A stretch of 64,000 nucleotides of DNA, from assembly GCF_964355755.1 (NCBI RefSeq), contig NC_092678.1, positions 22,734,365-22,798,364 on the forward strand, written 5' to 3'. Source of the DNA: Antedon mediterranea. Taxonomy: Eukaryota > Echinodermata > Crinoidea > Comatulida > Antedonidae. Below, piece after piece: positions 1 to 11,190 of the stretch. The position numbers and the translations under genes were made by a program. A model generated the notes under the pieces. That model was given only the letters and a program-made list of their open reading frames with translations. It did no database searches and had not been told where the DNA came from. The stretch's first letter is position 1, and each line of letters opens with the position of its first letter.

Positions 1-837
1 AACGGGTCAACGTCACAATAACGAACTTTTGTGAAGAACGTGTTAATATTATACAGAAAGCGCCATATAAATATGACATTAGGGACTTTTAGATTTGAGT
101 GAACGTGCACGACGTTCATGTCTACATGGGTCGTAGTCTACTGTTAAGTGGACATTACGTTGACGTGCCAGTGAACGTATAACGTAAAGACCTTGGGATC
201 TTACTGCGTAACCTCTAGAATAGCTATTCCATCGCTGGTGGACGGGCTTATAGGTCAGGCTAAGTTTGTAGCTTGGCTTAGCCTAGATCCTTCATTTTCT
301 GAACAAAGGTTGGCGTCCTAGTGATAAAACTCAAAACCTGTAGTATTTTTTTTAGTTTCTTGTGAGCTTTATTCAATCAATCATATTATTTTTTTAGTCA
401 TAATAATGTGTAGTATTTGCAATTTTTTTTGTAAATATATTTGTAGCCTAGGCTATATAACAATAACACGTGAAGTAAAATATCGAGTCGTTAAAGAGAC
501 AATAAGCAATAATCGTATATGAGGGTTTAAATGTTAAAAAACTGAACATTATAATAACATTTTAAAATATAAGACCAGAATAGTTTATTCATTTAGATAA
601 AATCGAGAATGATAAATATTTTGTTCATGATACGTTGAGATTTTAGGTATTAAAATATTTGTTAAGGAGATTAGTATAAATTGTTTTTTTCAATAGACCT
701 ATTTCTATTTTTCGGTGTTAAAATAAAATATTTATTATAATTATTAAAATTAGCTCTTTATTTAAAATAACCAATAAAAATCGATAAGTCACAGTTTGTA
801 AATATAATTAATGTACTTTATTTACTACATTCTCAGA

Positions 838-1072
838 AAATCGCGAGACCATTCTCAGAAAATCATTGCGAGACCATTCTTCTCCGCCAATCATCGCGAG
901 ACCATTCTCCGCCAATCATCGCGAGACCATTCTCGGCCGCCAATCATCGCGAGACCATTCTTCTCCGACAATCATCGCAAGACCATTCTCCGCCAATCAT
1001 CGCGAGACCATTCTCCGCCAATCATCGCGAGACCATTCACCGCCAATCATCGCGAGACCATTCTCCGCCATG
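838..1072. repeat. 25-bp minisatellite
   Basis: About nine imperfect tandem units of roughly 22-26 bases built on ccgccaatcatcgcgagac followed by cattct. The open frames across it in several phases are by-products of the repeat. The same array occurs at 33500-33733 and 47343-47576 with a few unit changes. Confidence 0.9.
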
Positions 1073-1098
1073 ATTCGTGGTAAACTTTTGCAGTGATA

Positions 1099-1197
1099 TG
1101 ACGTCATACATCCACTCGTCAAAGAGCGAACGCGCCAAATGCCACGTGAACATGCCAGTCGCCTAGCGCGCGCGACCATATCATAAGAATGACGTCA
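1099..1197. promoter_or_regulatory. Paired CRE-like sites with E-box
   Basis: Two perfect TGACGTCA palindromes (1099-1106 and 1190-1197) flank a CACGTG E-box (1143-1148) in a short GC-rich stretch. TGACGTCA is the consensus for CREB/ATF factors and CACGTG for bHLH factors. The arrangement is kept in all three copies of the block. Promoter or enhancer function is inferred. Confidence 0.45.
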
Positions 1198-1320
1198 TAG
1201 TGTAACAGTCGGCACAGTGGACGTGCAAACAACTCCCGTATTAAATGAGGAACGTTGAAAAGACAATAAAAATAAGTCTACAATTACTATTACCGTATAG
1301 TATGTTTATCTAATACAAGT

Positions 1321-1615
1321 ATGCAACACTGAAGATTTCGATTGTGAATATTTCTTAAGTAAAATTGCCCCGTATGTATCACAACCAAAATGTGTATTTA
1401 TAATGTGGGTTCAAAAGAGGAAATTTTTCTGATTAAAAAAAGATGTCCTTGTTAATATAACAATAACATATAATAATATACTTTAAATATGTTAACTTTA
1501 ATGTTGTATTAATTAATAATAATAATAATAATGATATTTTAGTGTGCTTTTTTATTTTATTTTTAAATTTATTTTAAAACATATCACTCTTACATTTTAA
1601 ATTACTACTGAACAT
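1321..1615. other. AT-rich spacer, nothing recognised
   Basis: AT-rich, with a short AAT microsatellite near 1510-1532. I see no gene or structured element. Confidence 0.6.
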
Positions 1616-2204
1616 GTTAGCAGTATTGACACCAGCTGTAAACTACTCTATAATGTATGTGTTTACTATTTATTTATCTAAATTTATTCAATAACACTAA
1701 ACTGTTCTTTCTCCAAATTTAGTTACTTGATGACATTATTTTGCTGTATATTAATTACATAACAATTATAGAATCCTCTTTTCAAGCTCTAGTTATATCA
1801 TCTCAATAACAGAATAAATAATTGAAAATAAAAATGTTGATATTTTGTTGCTTAGTTTTCTGTACAAATTATGCTTGGCATGAATCAATACATTTAAGAA
1901 AGTTGTAGATTGAGTGTGACTTAATAGTTATAGTTTTTTTTTGGTCTATTTTTGGAAATTCTTCTTATAAAATAGTATTACGAATTTTTACAACATTGCA
2001 TTTTAGTTATACACACTTTTAATATAATATATATTTCGCCTTAGCACCGATGTTTCCCAATGTTCTGTAATTAAATTTAAATCTGACCGAGTTGTAGCAG
2101 TCTTTATTTTTAGAAGAAGGAGTACGGCACACTTTTCCAGTTTGTGTTTAAACGACCGACATTTTATTTACCAAATTGTTTAAATACTGAACAATTTATA
2201 TCCA

Positions 2205-2533
2205 AATATAAGGAGGAGCTGTAGTGCTAGTGCTATGTTTGTTGATAACCATGTTCCCTCCTTCTATGAGTACATTCGGAAATCAATTTTTTGTTTCAAA
2301 ACAAAAATTGAAAAAAGCTGTAATACTTTAATTACATGTGTTTTTTCTCGTATTCTAAAAGATTCAAAGTTGCATAGAAAATGGACAGAACTTTTGTATA
2401 TTTAATCTCATGTATACTTTTACGTGTGTTAACTAGTATCAGTATGCCATAATAATGTGTTGTTTTTGTAAACTTTATGTGTTTCATATGGACAGTTTGT
2501 CTGAAATAAAGTTGAATTGAATTGAATTGAAAT
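2205..2533 (+). mobile_element. LINE 3'-end fragment (CR1/L2-like tail)
   Basis: Absent from the paralogous blocks, which run straight from the sequence at about 2200 to that at about 2536. It ends in ctgaaataaag followed by TTGAA-type short repeats, as do the 3' ends of many CR1/L2-group LINEs. The minus-strand LINE fragment at 22309-23073 ends in the same repeat. No coding part is left. Confidence 0.45.
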
Positions 2534-2602
2534 ACGTCTTTCATTCGTAGTAAAGTGATTTTGCTGCAACATATGTTGTTGTATTCACGCTTGTGTAAGC
2601 TC

Positions 2603-2747
2603 ATTTGCATTCTCTCTTCAACAGATGCATTTTATGTTTATGGCGTTCCAGCCCACGTGTCTGAGATGTGTTTACTGTTGCTATTGTTTTGTACAGACGA
2701 AATCTAGGACCGATCTTTTTCAAGCCAGGAAGTACTCAACCACACGG
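2603..2747 (+). other. Octamer and putative spliced exon, copy 0
   Basis: ATTTGCAT (2603-2610) is followed by a pyrimidine tract and acceptor cttcaacag, then a segment 2625-2747 ending at a strong donor (g, then gtaagc). Here the segment has an open frame from ATG to the donor (about 41 codons). Acceptor and donor are kept in five copies across the window but the reading frame is not, so a non-coding or UTR exon on the plus strand is more likely than a protein exon. Confidence 0.35.
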
Positions 2748-2760
2748 TAAGCGGCGCATT

Positions 2761-3082
2761 TGTTTATTTTTCTTGTTGCTAACTAACTGCTAGGCCTAGA
2801 CACATGTTAGTGTTTAGCTTAGTAACTGTAGTGAGTACAGTAAGTAAAATATCAATACTTAAGAGATGTAAAGACACAAAAACGACTACAAACAGAAATA
2901 GAGAAAAAAACTATTAGTTTAATCAAATATAAACGATAATAATAAATCTAAATGTACATGGAGTTACTCCCTGGTAATATTAATCACTGAGAAATAAGTC
3001 TCTCTCTATGTATTAATCAAGTTAACTTAGGCCTAGAAGAACTGCAAACAATACACACATACTTTTAATAAATGCACTAAGA
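2761..3082. other. 3' flank of NLR-1
   Basis: AT-rich DNA past the NLR-1 stop codon. No gene is seen. Confidence 0.6.
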
Positions 3083-5929
3083 CTAATCAAATAAATGAAA
3101 TGATAAAATCGAATGTATCCTCGGCCGGTTACGTAATATATATAAAAGAAGATAATAACACGTTATCAGACTTAGAAACGCTATTTTGTGATTATATATA
3201 GAACTTTCTAAAAACAAGTTCAGTCGATGTTTATTTCGTTTTTGTATTATACAACTGTGATAAGGCCTAAGGTCCAATGACTGTCCTTTCAATGTTATAC
3301 TACTGTTTGTTCGTGTGATAACCATTGATTTGAATAATAATAATTTATCATTAATATCATACAAGTAATTTCCATCAAGAGATATTAAATCAACTTTAAT
3401 TCCCTTTCCAGAATATCCTTTTAGCATGCCTATAACATTATAATTTACTAATTTACAGTAATTCATAGAAAGGCGTTTTAAGTTTGGGAATTTAATAAAT
3501 ATATTAGCTAATGTACTTTCGTTGATTGATGATAGGTAGACAAAATCTAAATTAAGAAATTTCCATTTAAATCTGTAACGCTTAGGTGATATTAACAGAT
3601 CGTGTAATTGTTGGGCTGATAAAGAATGAAGAAACCAAGAAAATCCATAGAATGTATCAGTTACATCAGATACCAATAATGAATTGATAAGATTCGCAAG
3701 CAATTCGCTATCAAGATTTGAAAGATCATTTTTCTCTAAATTGATAAAATTCTCTTTTGACTCTAAATAGCTTTATCTACTTCATTCAGCATATCAGCTA
3801 TTTGGGCGCTTGATAAAGAACAATTATATAAAAAAAACATTTCTAAGTCTTTATAAACATTTAAAAAATGACCTAATAAAGCTCCGTTGATGTTTGACAA
3901 ATTATTGTTCCCAAGATGAAACGAACGCAAGTTAGCAAATGTTTTACCGTCTTTACATTCTGTCAGCATTGAGTTAATAAGTGAACTGTGTGATGCACCC
4001 TTTGAGTCCCTCGAGAAACGTATCAATAGATTTCTTAGGTTTGGAAAGTTTTGAAATAATTTACACATGCGTGAGCCAGTATGACGCCTGTATAAAAAGC
4101 GTGGATCATCTTCAATAAACATAAAAGAAGTTATTTCTTCGCCTAAATTATATTTCTTCCATTCAATCGAAAGAATCTCAAGGGCCTTATCACCATGTTT
4201 TTCAATTAGTTTGATCAAATATCCATCCCGATTATATTGGGTTAGGCCTACTGGTGGTATGGTGTCAGCACTATATAATTGTAATATTATTGAATATTGA
4301 GCTATAAGGCTGCACATACATTCACAAGATTCATTATACTCCATTAAAATTGAAGACATCATTCTTGTTATGTTATTACTATCTTTTGTAAGTCTTTCAT
4401 AAAATACCTTCAGTAATTCTATTAAATGCAAATTGTCGTCACAAACAAATTTTCTAAATGAATCTCTTAAAGCTTTAACGTGTATTTTCATTTCTGGTGA
4501 GATTTGTTTATCCAGTAATGTTAATACCTTTTCCTGGTATTTTTCACTTACATGTATGAAATATTTGGAAAAAGAATAATAATTAGAGGCCCTATTTACC
4601 AACCAGTGTTTCATGAGTTTGTCTGCATCGGGACCTAGAAAATTAATAGTAAAAACTGTTACCATTGGTAAAAGCGGATGAAGCCTTATTATCTCGCATT
4701 CTAATGAATCTAACATTTCAATTTTATTAGAGAAGTAAAATCCGGCTAGTGCCTCTGACAATAACCTATGTGGACTTCTGTAAGTCTCTACAAAACTATC
4801 CTGAACAGTAGAAGTATCTTTGTAAACAAATCCTAATTTTAGTGATAAGTCAACTAAAGTTTCATTTTTAACTACAGAATTTAAGTCAGTTTTAGTAAAA
4901 TGAAGTAACATTCTTTTTAAACCAATGTAACTAATTTCTCCTAATATTATAATTGCGTTTTTATAATCTGTGGGAATGTTGTCAAAGTCTGCTATCGCTT
5001 TTGTAGTAGGTTCATCCCTTCTGTTAATGTACTGATTTAAAATGTGCGGAAAATTTCTTCAAACAAATGTTGAAGATTATTGGGAATCACTTGCTCGTGT
5101 TCCCACACAACACACATTTTAAGTAAAAGAAATGGGGATGAAAATAGTTCAAACATGTATTTGTGATTACCGCCCCAACTACTCACATCAACTGAATCAA
5201 GATTAAATTCACTAATCAATAATTGACCCAATTTAGTCCTTCCAATAGATTTGAAATACCTCTTGATATATGGTTTTATGTTCTTTATGTCAAATCCTTC
5301 TACTTTTACACGTATGTCATAATATTTATGTAAACTTTCAGTAAAACCTGGTCGCGAAGTAAGAATAACTGTGCTGTCTTCCAGTTCTTTACTTTTTAAT
5401 ATCAGTGGAATATCAACTCCAGAATTTAACTCATCTAATCCATCTATCAGAAAAACTAACTCTCTGTCGTGATCCTCTATAAACATTTTTATAATTGTTT
5501 TATTAATATGGAGACCTGTTTTTTTACGAAAACGTATTAGATTCACTTCATCAACTATTGTATCTGTGATTGTTTGTCCTTCTTTGATGTCCCTGAGGTT
5601 TACGGAAAATAATATTTTACCAGCAAACGTACTATCAGAATTTGTCGCCCAGTTATAAGATATATATTTAAGCAATGTTGTCTTACAAATTCCCCCATTT
5701 CCAGTAATCAATACCTTACATGAGTCTCTGGACTTTATAATACACAATAATTCTAGTAAAGATGTGTGCTTTTGTTCTCCCTTTTGTGTACTGCTGATAT
5801 ATAGCTCTGGATCGGTAAAGATTTGCGAAATATTATGATAGTTATCTTCTCTGAACGTGGGTGGTCTTATAAATGGATCTTTGAATGTTTTTCTCTGTTC
5901 TCCTGATAAGAAGTTTCGAATAAGCTCAT
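3083..5929 (-). pseudogene. NLR-1 NACHT-LRR exon, frameshifted
   Basis: Large last exon of an NLR gene, read on the minus strand from an acceptor (tttatttcag) at 5929. It encodes the NACHT ATPase (Walker A region about 5682-5712, Walker B LVFLIDGLDEL, sensor ILTSRPG), a helical region with FLGPDADKLMKHWLVNR, then LRRs with FPNLRNLLI and FPNLKRLSM, and a C-terminal hydrophobic stretch. Two single-base losses relative to paralogs break the frame, near 5040 and 3770. Walker A reads GNGGICKT, with Cys replacing the last glycine of GxxGxGK[ST]. Together these argue for a pseudogene, though assembly error cannot be excluded for the indels. NLRs of this kind act as nucleotide-switched immune sensors. 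Confidence 0.8.
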
Positions 5930-6073
5930 CTGAAATAAATGAAAAGCAACTATAAACCATTAATAACATTGAAGATTTTTTTAAAATTTGAAACAGTAAA
6001 TTTCTAATGACCGTTAGGTAGCGTCTATTAAAAAAAAATATTATAATAATAATTATAATATTATAATAATTAC

Positions 6074-6172
6074 CTTCTGTTAATATGTGATCTGAAAATG
6101 TGTTCGCAAAAACTTGGAATAAGTATGAGAGTACGACGGCTAAGATGACAACAATAAATGCAAAGACCATCG
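6074..6172 (-). CDS. NLR-1 transmembrane exon
   Basis: A 99-nt exon between acceptor ttaactttag and donor cagaag then gtaatt, phase 1 at both ends. It encodes AMVFAFIVVILAVVLSYLF followed by a polar tail ending in LTEG. This is a single strongly hydrophobic helix of about 18-20 residues, placed between the DED exon and the NACHT exon. The same exon is found in NLR-2, -3 and -4. Confidence 0.7.
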
Positions 6173-6393
6173 CTAAAGTTAAAAACAAATTTAAGGTATA
6201 TTTCAGGATTACTAAGAGCATGCACGGTTTAAGTTCATTTGATGATTACTTTTTCTTTTTTTTTAAGTTATAGAAAAGAAAAATTAAATGAAAAGATGCT
6301 TTTGAATACATTCCTTCTTATTTTGATTTGTCGTAGGTCAATGTTACATTGTAAATTGATTAAAACACATTTTACGATATTCATTATGCTTAC

Positions 6394-6432
6394 CGATACG
6401 TGTAGTTGGTTTAGATTTAGATTTCCGGTTAC
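6394..6432 (-). CDS. NLR-1 basic linker exon
   Basis: A 39-nt phase-1 exon between ctacag and gtaagc encoding a Lys/Arg/Ser-rich stretch (GNRKSKSKP...). It lies directly before the transmembrane exon, so it would be the charged flank of the helix, likely on the cytosolic side. Confidence 0.6.
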
Positions 6433-6858
6433 CTGTAGTATAGAAATAAAATATACGTAACAAAATTCAAATACAAATAGAACGTCATTTACTCATAACG
6501 GCATTTACTCATAATCAATAATATTATTTTAGTGTCTGTTTGACACCATAAATCATTCTCTATGACCAGTTGTTGGTGGAGTGGTTATGAAAAATACCGC
6601 CAATGATTTATTTTAAAGGTTTGCGCCACCTACAGGTCAATATCATCATTACTGGTAGGCCTACATGTTACTAACTCACGTTATATTTTTGTGTTTCATA
6701 CATCTATCACAGCGTTACAGTATTTTAGTTACATAATATCTGAATGTTTTTAATGGAATCTTATCAAGCCCCGCCCCTTCTCTTGCACCCGCAGTATTCA
6801 CTGGATTTGTTAATGATTTCTGTCACTATTATAGAGATTATATAGAATAGCGCCATAC

Positions 6859-6933
6859 CTGTAGAAAATGATATAGGCGTTGGTGTCGATGCTGAAGCCC
6901 ATGTTTGAATAACTGTCAGCTGATAGGGTTTTG
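6859..6933 (-). CDS. NLR-1 Ser/Thr/Pro linker exon
   Basis: A 75-nt phase-1 exon (acceptor gtttcag, donor acag then gtatgg) encoding a Pro/Ser/Thr/Ala-rich linker beginning AKPYQ. It matches the 75-nt exons of NLR-3 and NLR-4. The second 60-nt linker exon of those genes was not found here. Confidence 0.6.
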
Positions 6934-7190
6934 CTGAAACAAAAAGAAATCAAAATATAATAGAAGTTTAAACTTAACCAACTAACTAAAAACAGGAACA
7001 TTTTTAAATTATCTTAAATAAATTGCTGTTAACTCATTTGATGTTTTGCTTTTATATTTCAAATAAAATGCATACTATGTAGTTTAATCACCAAAGCAAA
7101 TACACTCAATTTGTAATTTGCAGCAATGTAATACCAATATTCAATACCTCCATGAGTTGGCCTTATTTCAAATGCTTTTGTTATGCATAC

Positions 7191-7698
7191 CTAGTAGAAT
7201 ACGCTGTGTCTTTTTGTTCAGAAGTTTAGCAAATATTTCAATTTGTTGTTGTGAATCCAGTTTTCCGGCTTTCTCAATGTGATATACAGAATCCCATATG
7301 TTGTCATAGTTGAAGGCACTCAGTTTGTAGAATCCAGTCACTCTTTTCAAGTCGTCATTTCCAACGTTTTTAAGCGCTCTAAACAGTGCTCTGCGGTATT
7401 CTGTTAGTAGGCTTACTGTCTCTGTGCATTGAATAATGTTCTTGTATTCTGTTATACAATCTCTTGCTGAGGCCAGATTAGTTACTTCAGCTATGTCGGA
7501 CAACAGTTCCACATTGTTTTTAGAAATAATTCCATGTTCAGTAAGTTTGTTAAACAGTTCTAAGGCTATGTGTGATTGATCTAGATCTCCAATAGGTAGA
7601 ATACCATATAGAAGCATTCTTAACTCTCGGACTGTTACACCAGCATAGTTTTCGCTAAGGGTTTGCAAAAAGATTTGAAATTTTAGATTTTCATCCAT
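7191..7698 (-). CDS. NLR-1 tandem DED-like exon
   Basis: N-terminal coding exon. Start chosen at the ATG near 7698 (MDENLKF), seven bases inside an acceptor-like tttatag, as in every paralog; a longer frame upstream depends on a TTG start and intron sequence. The exon ends after CTACTAG at donor gtatgc (phase 1). Residues about 5-80 match the death-effector-domain pattern (ELRMLLYGILPIGDLDQ, then LFNKLTEHGIIS.NNVELL). Residues about 100-168 form a second, weaker DED-like bundle. DEDs mediate homotypic interactions with FADD- and caspase-8-type proteins. This exon is intact although its downstream partner exon is broken. Confidence 0.75.
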
Positions 7699-8773
7699 TT
7701 TTAATCTATAAACGAAGAAGATAGCCCTAAAAATTAGATACACAATTTTCAAACCGAAAAAGAAAAGAAAAAACAATTCAGTGTAGGGTCTATATTAGGC
7801 CTAGGCAACATACAGTGGCTTATTTTGACTAGTTTTGAATTTTGATCGCACCATAATCGAATTTAGATCACATAAGCGAAAAGTGAGACTAACCAAACCA
7901 AAATATTATTAACATTGATTTAAGACATTCTAACAATTAATAAACGACAAAAATTATTATAGGATTATATGATATAACAAAGCAAGAATACTTATATTAC
8001 AATAGAGTAATTCAATATTAATTTAATATTATAATATTGCAAAAAATGTAGGCCTACTTAATACCAGCACCTTTTTCAATACTGTAGGCCTATAAAGTGT
8101 ATTTATTTATTCTAACTATGCATAGTCCCAAATCAGCATTATTCATTCAGTATTCAGTATTTTGTATTATTACTCTTACTATATTATTATTATTACTAAA
8201 ATGCTCACGGTTTGTTTGTGTTATTCCGTCTGCTTGCCTACTTCGTTAATAAGACAGTCCGCCATATTCGTCTTTTGTCGTTTTGTGACGTATCTATCCA
8301 CAGTTTCATAGATCGATAAATATAACAATGTAATACTTGATGCATAAAATATGAGCAACAGCGTCACGAAAGTAATTGTTAGAGTAGGCCTACAAGAATT
8401 ATATCAATAATTATGTTAATTGTAATATCTATATTTTGCCTACAAACTAAAATGATTTATAAGCACATTTATTAGGTGATCATTTAGAATAAAATGATCA
8501 CCTATTGTTGTTGATACAATAACAATAATAGTATGAAATCTTTAATATTATTTATTTCTTTCTGTACAGATTTTGTTTGTCAATTATCTCAAAAAGTTTA
8601 ATGTCAATAATCACAACAATTTCACAATATCTTTAAAATAATTAAATTTAGTCCTAGTTAGCTTTTCAGCGTGATCACTTCTCTGTGACGTCATTTATAC
8701 GCCATTTTGTGAAATCACATTATCAATCATATCTCCATAATTTATTATCACATATTAATGACATTTACTACTG
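7699..8773. other. Upstream region of NLR-1
   Basis: AT-rich, with scattered TAGGCCTA. One perfect TGACGTCA lies at 8686-8693, about 1 kb upstream of the start codon. The 5' untranslated exon implied by the acceptor at 7705 could not be located. Confidence 0.5.
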
Positions 8774-8914
8774 TAAACTTCAGGTCAAGGGTAAAAATAT
8801 TAGCTAATAAAACGCACGCGCACGTAGAGTCATGTGCGTAAAATCGCGCGTTAACATTTAAAAAGCTCAAAATTAAGTTTTTAGAGCATGAATTAGGCCA
8901 TTTGCGTGTTCTAA
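8774..8914. repeat. Short direct copy of dispersed repeat
   Basis: About 140 bases nearly identical to 9419-9556 in the same orientation (starting taaacttcaggtcaaggg). The two copies bracket an NLR gene fragment. Confidence 0.85.
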
Positions 8915-9418
8915 TGTCTCTGACGTTTACAAAAAATAATATTTTACTAGCAAACGTATCATAGAAATGTGTTGCCCAGTTATAAGATATATATTGAAGT
9001 AAGGTTGTCTTACCAATTCCCCCATTTCCAGTTATCAATACTTTAGGTGAGTCTCTGGAATTTATAATAGCCAATAATTCTTGTAATGATGTGTGATTTC
9101 TTTTATATTCTTCCTCTCTTGTACTGATATATAGTTCTGGATCGGTAAACATCTTTGAAATATCATATTTAGTATCTGCTCTCCATGTAGGTGGTCTTAT
9201 ATTTGTTTTTTTAAATTTGTATTTCTGTTCCGTTGTCATGTATTCCCAAATAAGCTCATCTGAAATCAGTTTGATTTGGTTGTTATAAACTAAGTTGTAT
9301 TCAATGCAAATTCCTAATTATAAATAAACCTATAATAATGAATATACCACAGTTTCCTTTTGTTAAGATGTGGTCTGAAAATTTATTCGCAAAAGTGTGG
9401 AGTAAGAATATGAGAATT
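8915..9418 (-). pseudogene. NLR fragment: partial TM and NACHT exons
   Basis: The minus strand carries the end of a transmembrane exon (about 9360-9418; ...FSDHILTK, with the donor GT lost), an intron, and the first about 110 codons of a NACHT exon with an intact Walker A (GNGGIGKTTLLQYIS, near 9009-9034). It breaks off after VNVRDIR. Both ends stop exactly at copies of a dispersed repeat, so the fragment was cut by repeat-related rearrangement. No DED exon or LRR part remains. Confidence 0.8.
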
Positions 9419-10175
9419 AAACTTCAGGTCAAGGGTAATAATATTAGCTAATAAAACGCACGCGCACGTAGAGTCATGTGCGTAAAATCGCGCGTTAACT
9501 TAAAAAGCTCAAAATTAAGTTTTTAGAGCATGAATTAGGCCATTTGCGTGTTCTAAAAAATTACTGCGCAAAAACACGTCTTTGCGCGCGCGATTCTTAG
9601 AAAGCGTAAAAAATAAAATTTGTACCATCCTTAGTACATTCACTGAATGTGAGTCCATTCGGACTTAAAATAGCGCTATACGAGGACGTTAAATATGGCA
9701 AAATGCGAAAATTGCATTTTATATATTTGTCAGGCATTTGTATGATTTGTTTTTATTTTTTTTATTTTTTTTTGAATGCGCATTGAGCACTCTTGAGTGG
9801 TATGTGCGCTATAAAAATCCTGTTATTATTATTATTATTATTAAAATTAATTTCACAAAGTGCTAAAAATTGTAAAAAATAAGGCATTTTTAAAATCAAA
9901 CTAACTCTTCAAAAGTTTCGTCGAAACTCGTTTTTTTAACTTATTCGGGAAGCCATTGAGTTGTAGATATGAATTAATGTACACATTTGACGTACACAAT
10001 TTTGTGACGTCATCAAATGGCCACTTGAATTTAAAAATTAGTAATTTTTATCTTTTTGTGTAGGTTATCACATTCAATAGAGCGCATCCCCGTTATTTGA
10101 GCCCGATTTTCGCTCAAATTTCAGTATGTGCTTGCTAAATTAATTATCTTTATCATGAGTTGCCACCATTTTCAT
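9419..10175. repeat. Dispersed repeat with GC-rich segments
   Basis: Begins with the sequence also at 8774-8914. It continues through cgcacgcgcacg and tttgcgcgcgcgat stretches, a segment cgcattgagcactcttgag ending in a TTA microsatellite (about 9822-9842), and a TGACGTCA (about 10006). No coding frame. It resembles an old non-coding interspersed repeat; class unknown. Confidence 0.5.
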
Positions 10176-11190
10176 TATGATGACATGAACTACTCTATAT
10201 TGTATATGTATTTACTATTTATTTATCTCAATTTATTCAATAACATTAAACTGTTCTTTCCCCAAATGTAAACTTGATGACATTATTTTGCTGTATATTA
10301 ATTACATAACAATTATAGAATCTTCTTTTCAGTTAGTTATATCATCTCATTAACAGAATAAATAATTGAAAATAAAAATGCGATATTTTGTTGCTTAGTT
10401 TTCTGTACACATTACGCTTGGCATGAATCATTACATTTATTTTATGCATTTCAATTAACTGGTACTGGTTCAGGTAACCATCTACATAGATACATTCTGG
10501 TAGCCATTGGCGTGAAGTTGTTGATTGAATTTCTTCTTATAAAATAGTATCGCAGATTTTCATTTACAACACTACATTTGAGGTTATAGAGACTTTTAAT
10601 ATAATGCCTTTACTTCGCCTTATCACCGATATTTCCCAATTTTGAAATTCTTTTTATTCTGACCGAGCAGTAGCAGTGTTTATTTCCAGAAGAATACGAC
10701 ACATTTCAGTTTGTGTTGAGAATAAACGATTTTATATACCGAATTGTACAAGTTCTTATTAATTATTAACATTTTTAAAAATATCTGAAATATACTGTCA
10801 CTGTTTTTTGAAAACTTTGAATGCGATAAAAGTAGACACATATTTAGGTCAAATACTTCTTTCGTCGTCTAAAGTGAGTGTGCTGCCACCTATATTGTTG
10901 TGTTCACGCTTGAGTAAGCTCATTTGCATTCTTTCTTCAACAGATGTATTTTATGTTTATGGCGTGCAGCCCACGTGTCTGAGATGTGTTTACTATTGCT
11001 ATGTTGTGCGGAAGTTTTTTAAAGAAATCTAGGCCCGAAATTTGTCAAGCCAGGACTCAAGGAGCGACTACGGGGTAAGATTGCATTAACTTATATTCTT
11101 GTTAATGTAGAATTATTAGGCCTAGCCACATTTTATTTATTACAGTACAATACAGTTATATTTAATGATACCCGTACGAGTAAAGTACAG
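10176..11190. repeat. Inter-NLR conserved block, copy 1
   Basis: Homologous to the blocks near 1616, 17380, 37470 and 48280. No gene is confirmed. A small plus-strand frame at 10808-11032 is partly shared with other copies, but its frame shifts between them. Confidence 0.75.
10922..11073 (+). other. Octamer and putative spliced exon, copy 1
   Basis: ATTTGCAT at 10922-10929, acceptor ttcttcaacag, exon-like segment 10944-11073, donor gtaaga. An upstream donor-like site (ctaaa then gtgagt, about 10880) would define a very short intron of about 70 bases. Confidence 0.35.

Larger units (their letters stand above)
1..1320. repeat. NLR-upstream block, copy 0
   Basis: Nearly the same sequence occurs at about 32653-33960 and 46511-47810, where it lies upstream of the DED exons of NLR-3 and NLR-4 (minus-strand genes). 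Here it should therefore lie upstream of a further NLR gene beyond the left edge. It carries the 25-bp minisatellite and two TGACGTCA sites. Similarity stops near 1315, where the other two copies run into the TAGGCCTA satellite. No gene is seen in it. Confidence 0.8.
1616..2760. repeat. Inter-NLR conserved block, copy 0
   Basis: Homologous to about 10190-11190, 17380-18200, 37470-38440 and 48280-49250. Each copy lies between the 3' end of one NLR gene and the 5' side of the next. It includes the octamer and exon-like segment annotated below. This copy alone has a LINE-like insertion at about 2205-2533. Confidence 0.75.

Noticed and set aside
811-1096. Overlapping open frames of 76-90 codons on both strands (also at 33469 and 47312)
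   Set aside because: They are translations of the 25-bp minisatellite in different phases. Repetitive peptides and frame breaks between copies show they are not genes.
5930-6073. Continuous frame linking TM and NACHT in NLR-1 through an Ile/Phe-rich stretch
   Set aside because: This is an AT-rich intron that happens to lack stops; the paralogs have donor and acceptor at the same positions.
7699-7776. N-terminal hydrophobic extension of the NLR-1 DED frame
   Set aside because: It depends on a TTG start and lies upstream of the conserved acceptor and ATG, so it is intron read-through.
9360-9418. Complete transmembrane exon in the NLR fragment
   Set aside because: Its 5' half is missing at the repeat junction and the donor GT is changed.
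10808-11032. Small plus-strand protein of 74-76 residues (also at 38067 and 48870)
   Set aside because: Indels between copies shift the second half into another frame, so coding conservation is lacking; only the splice-like sites are kept.
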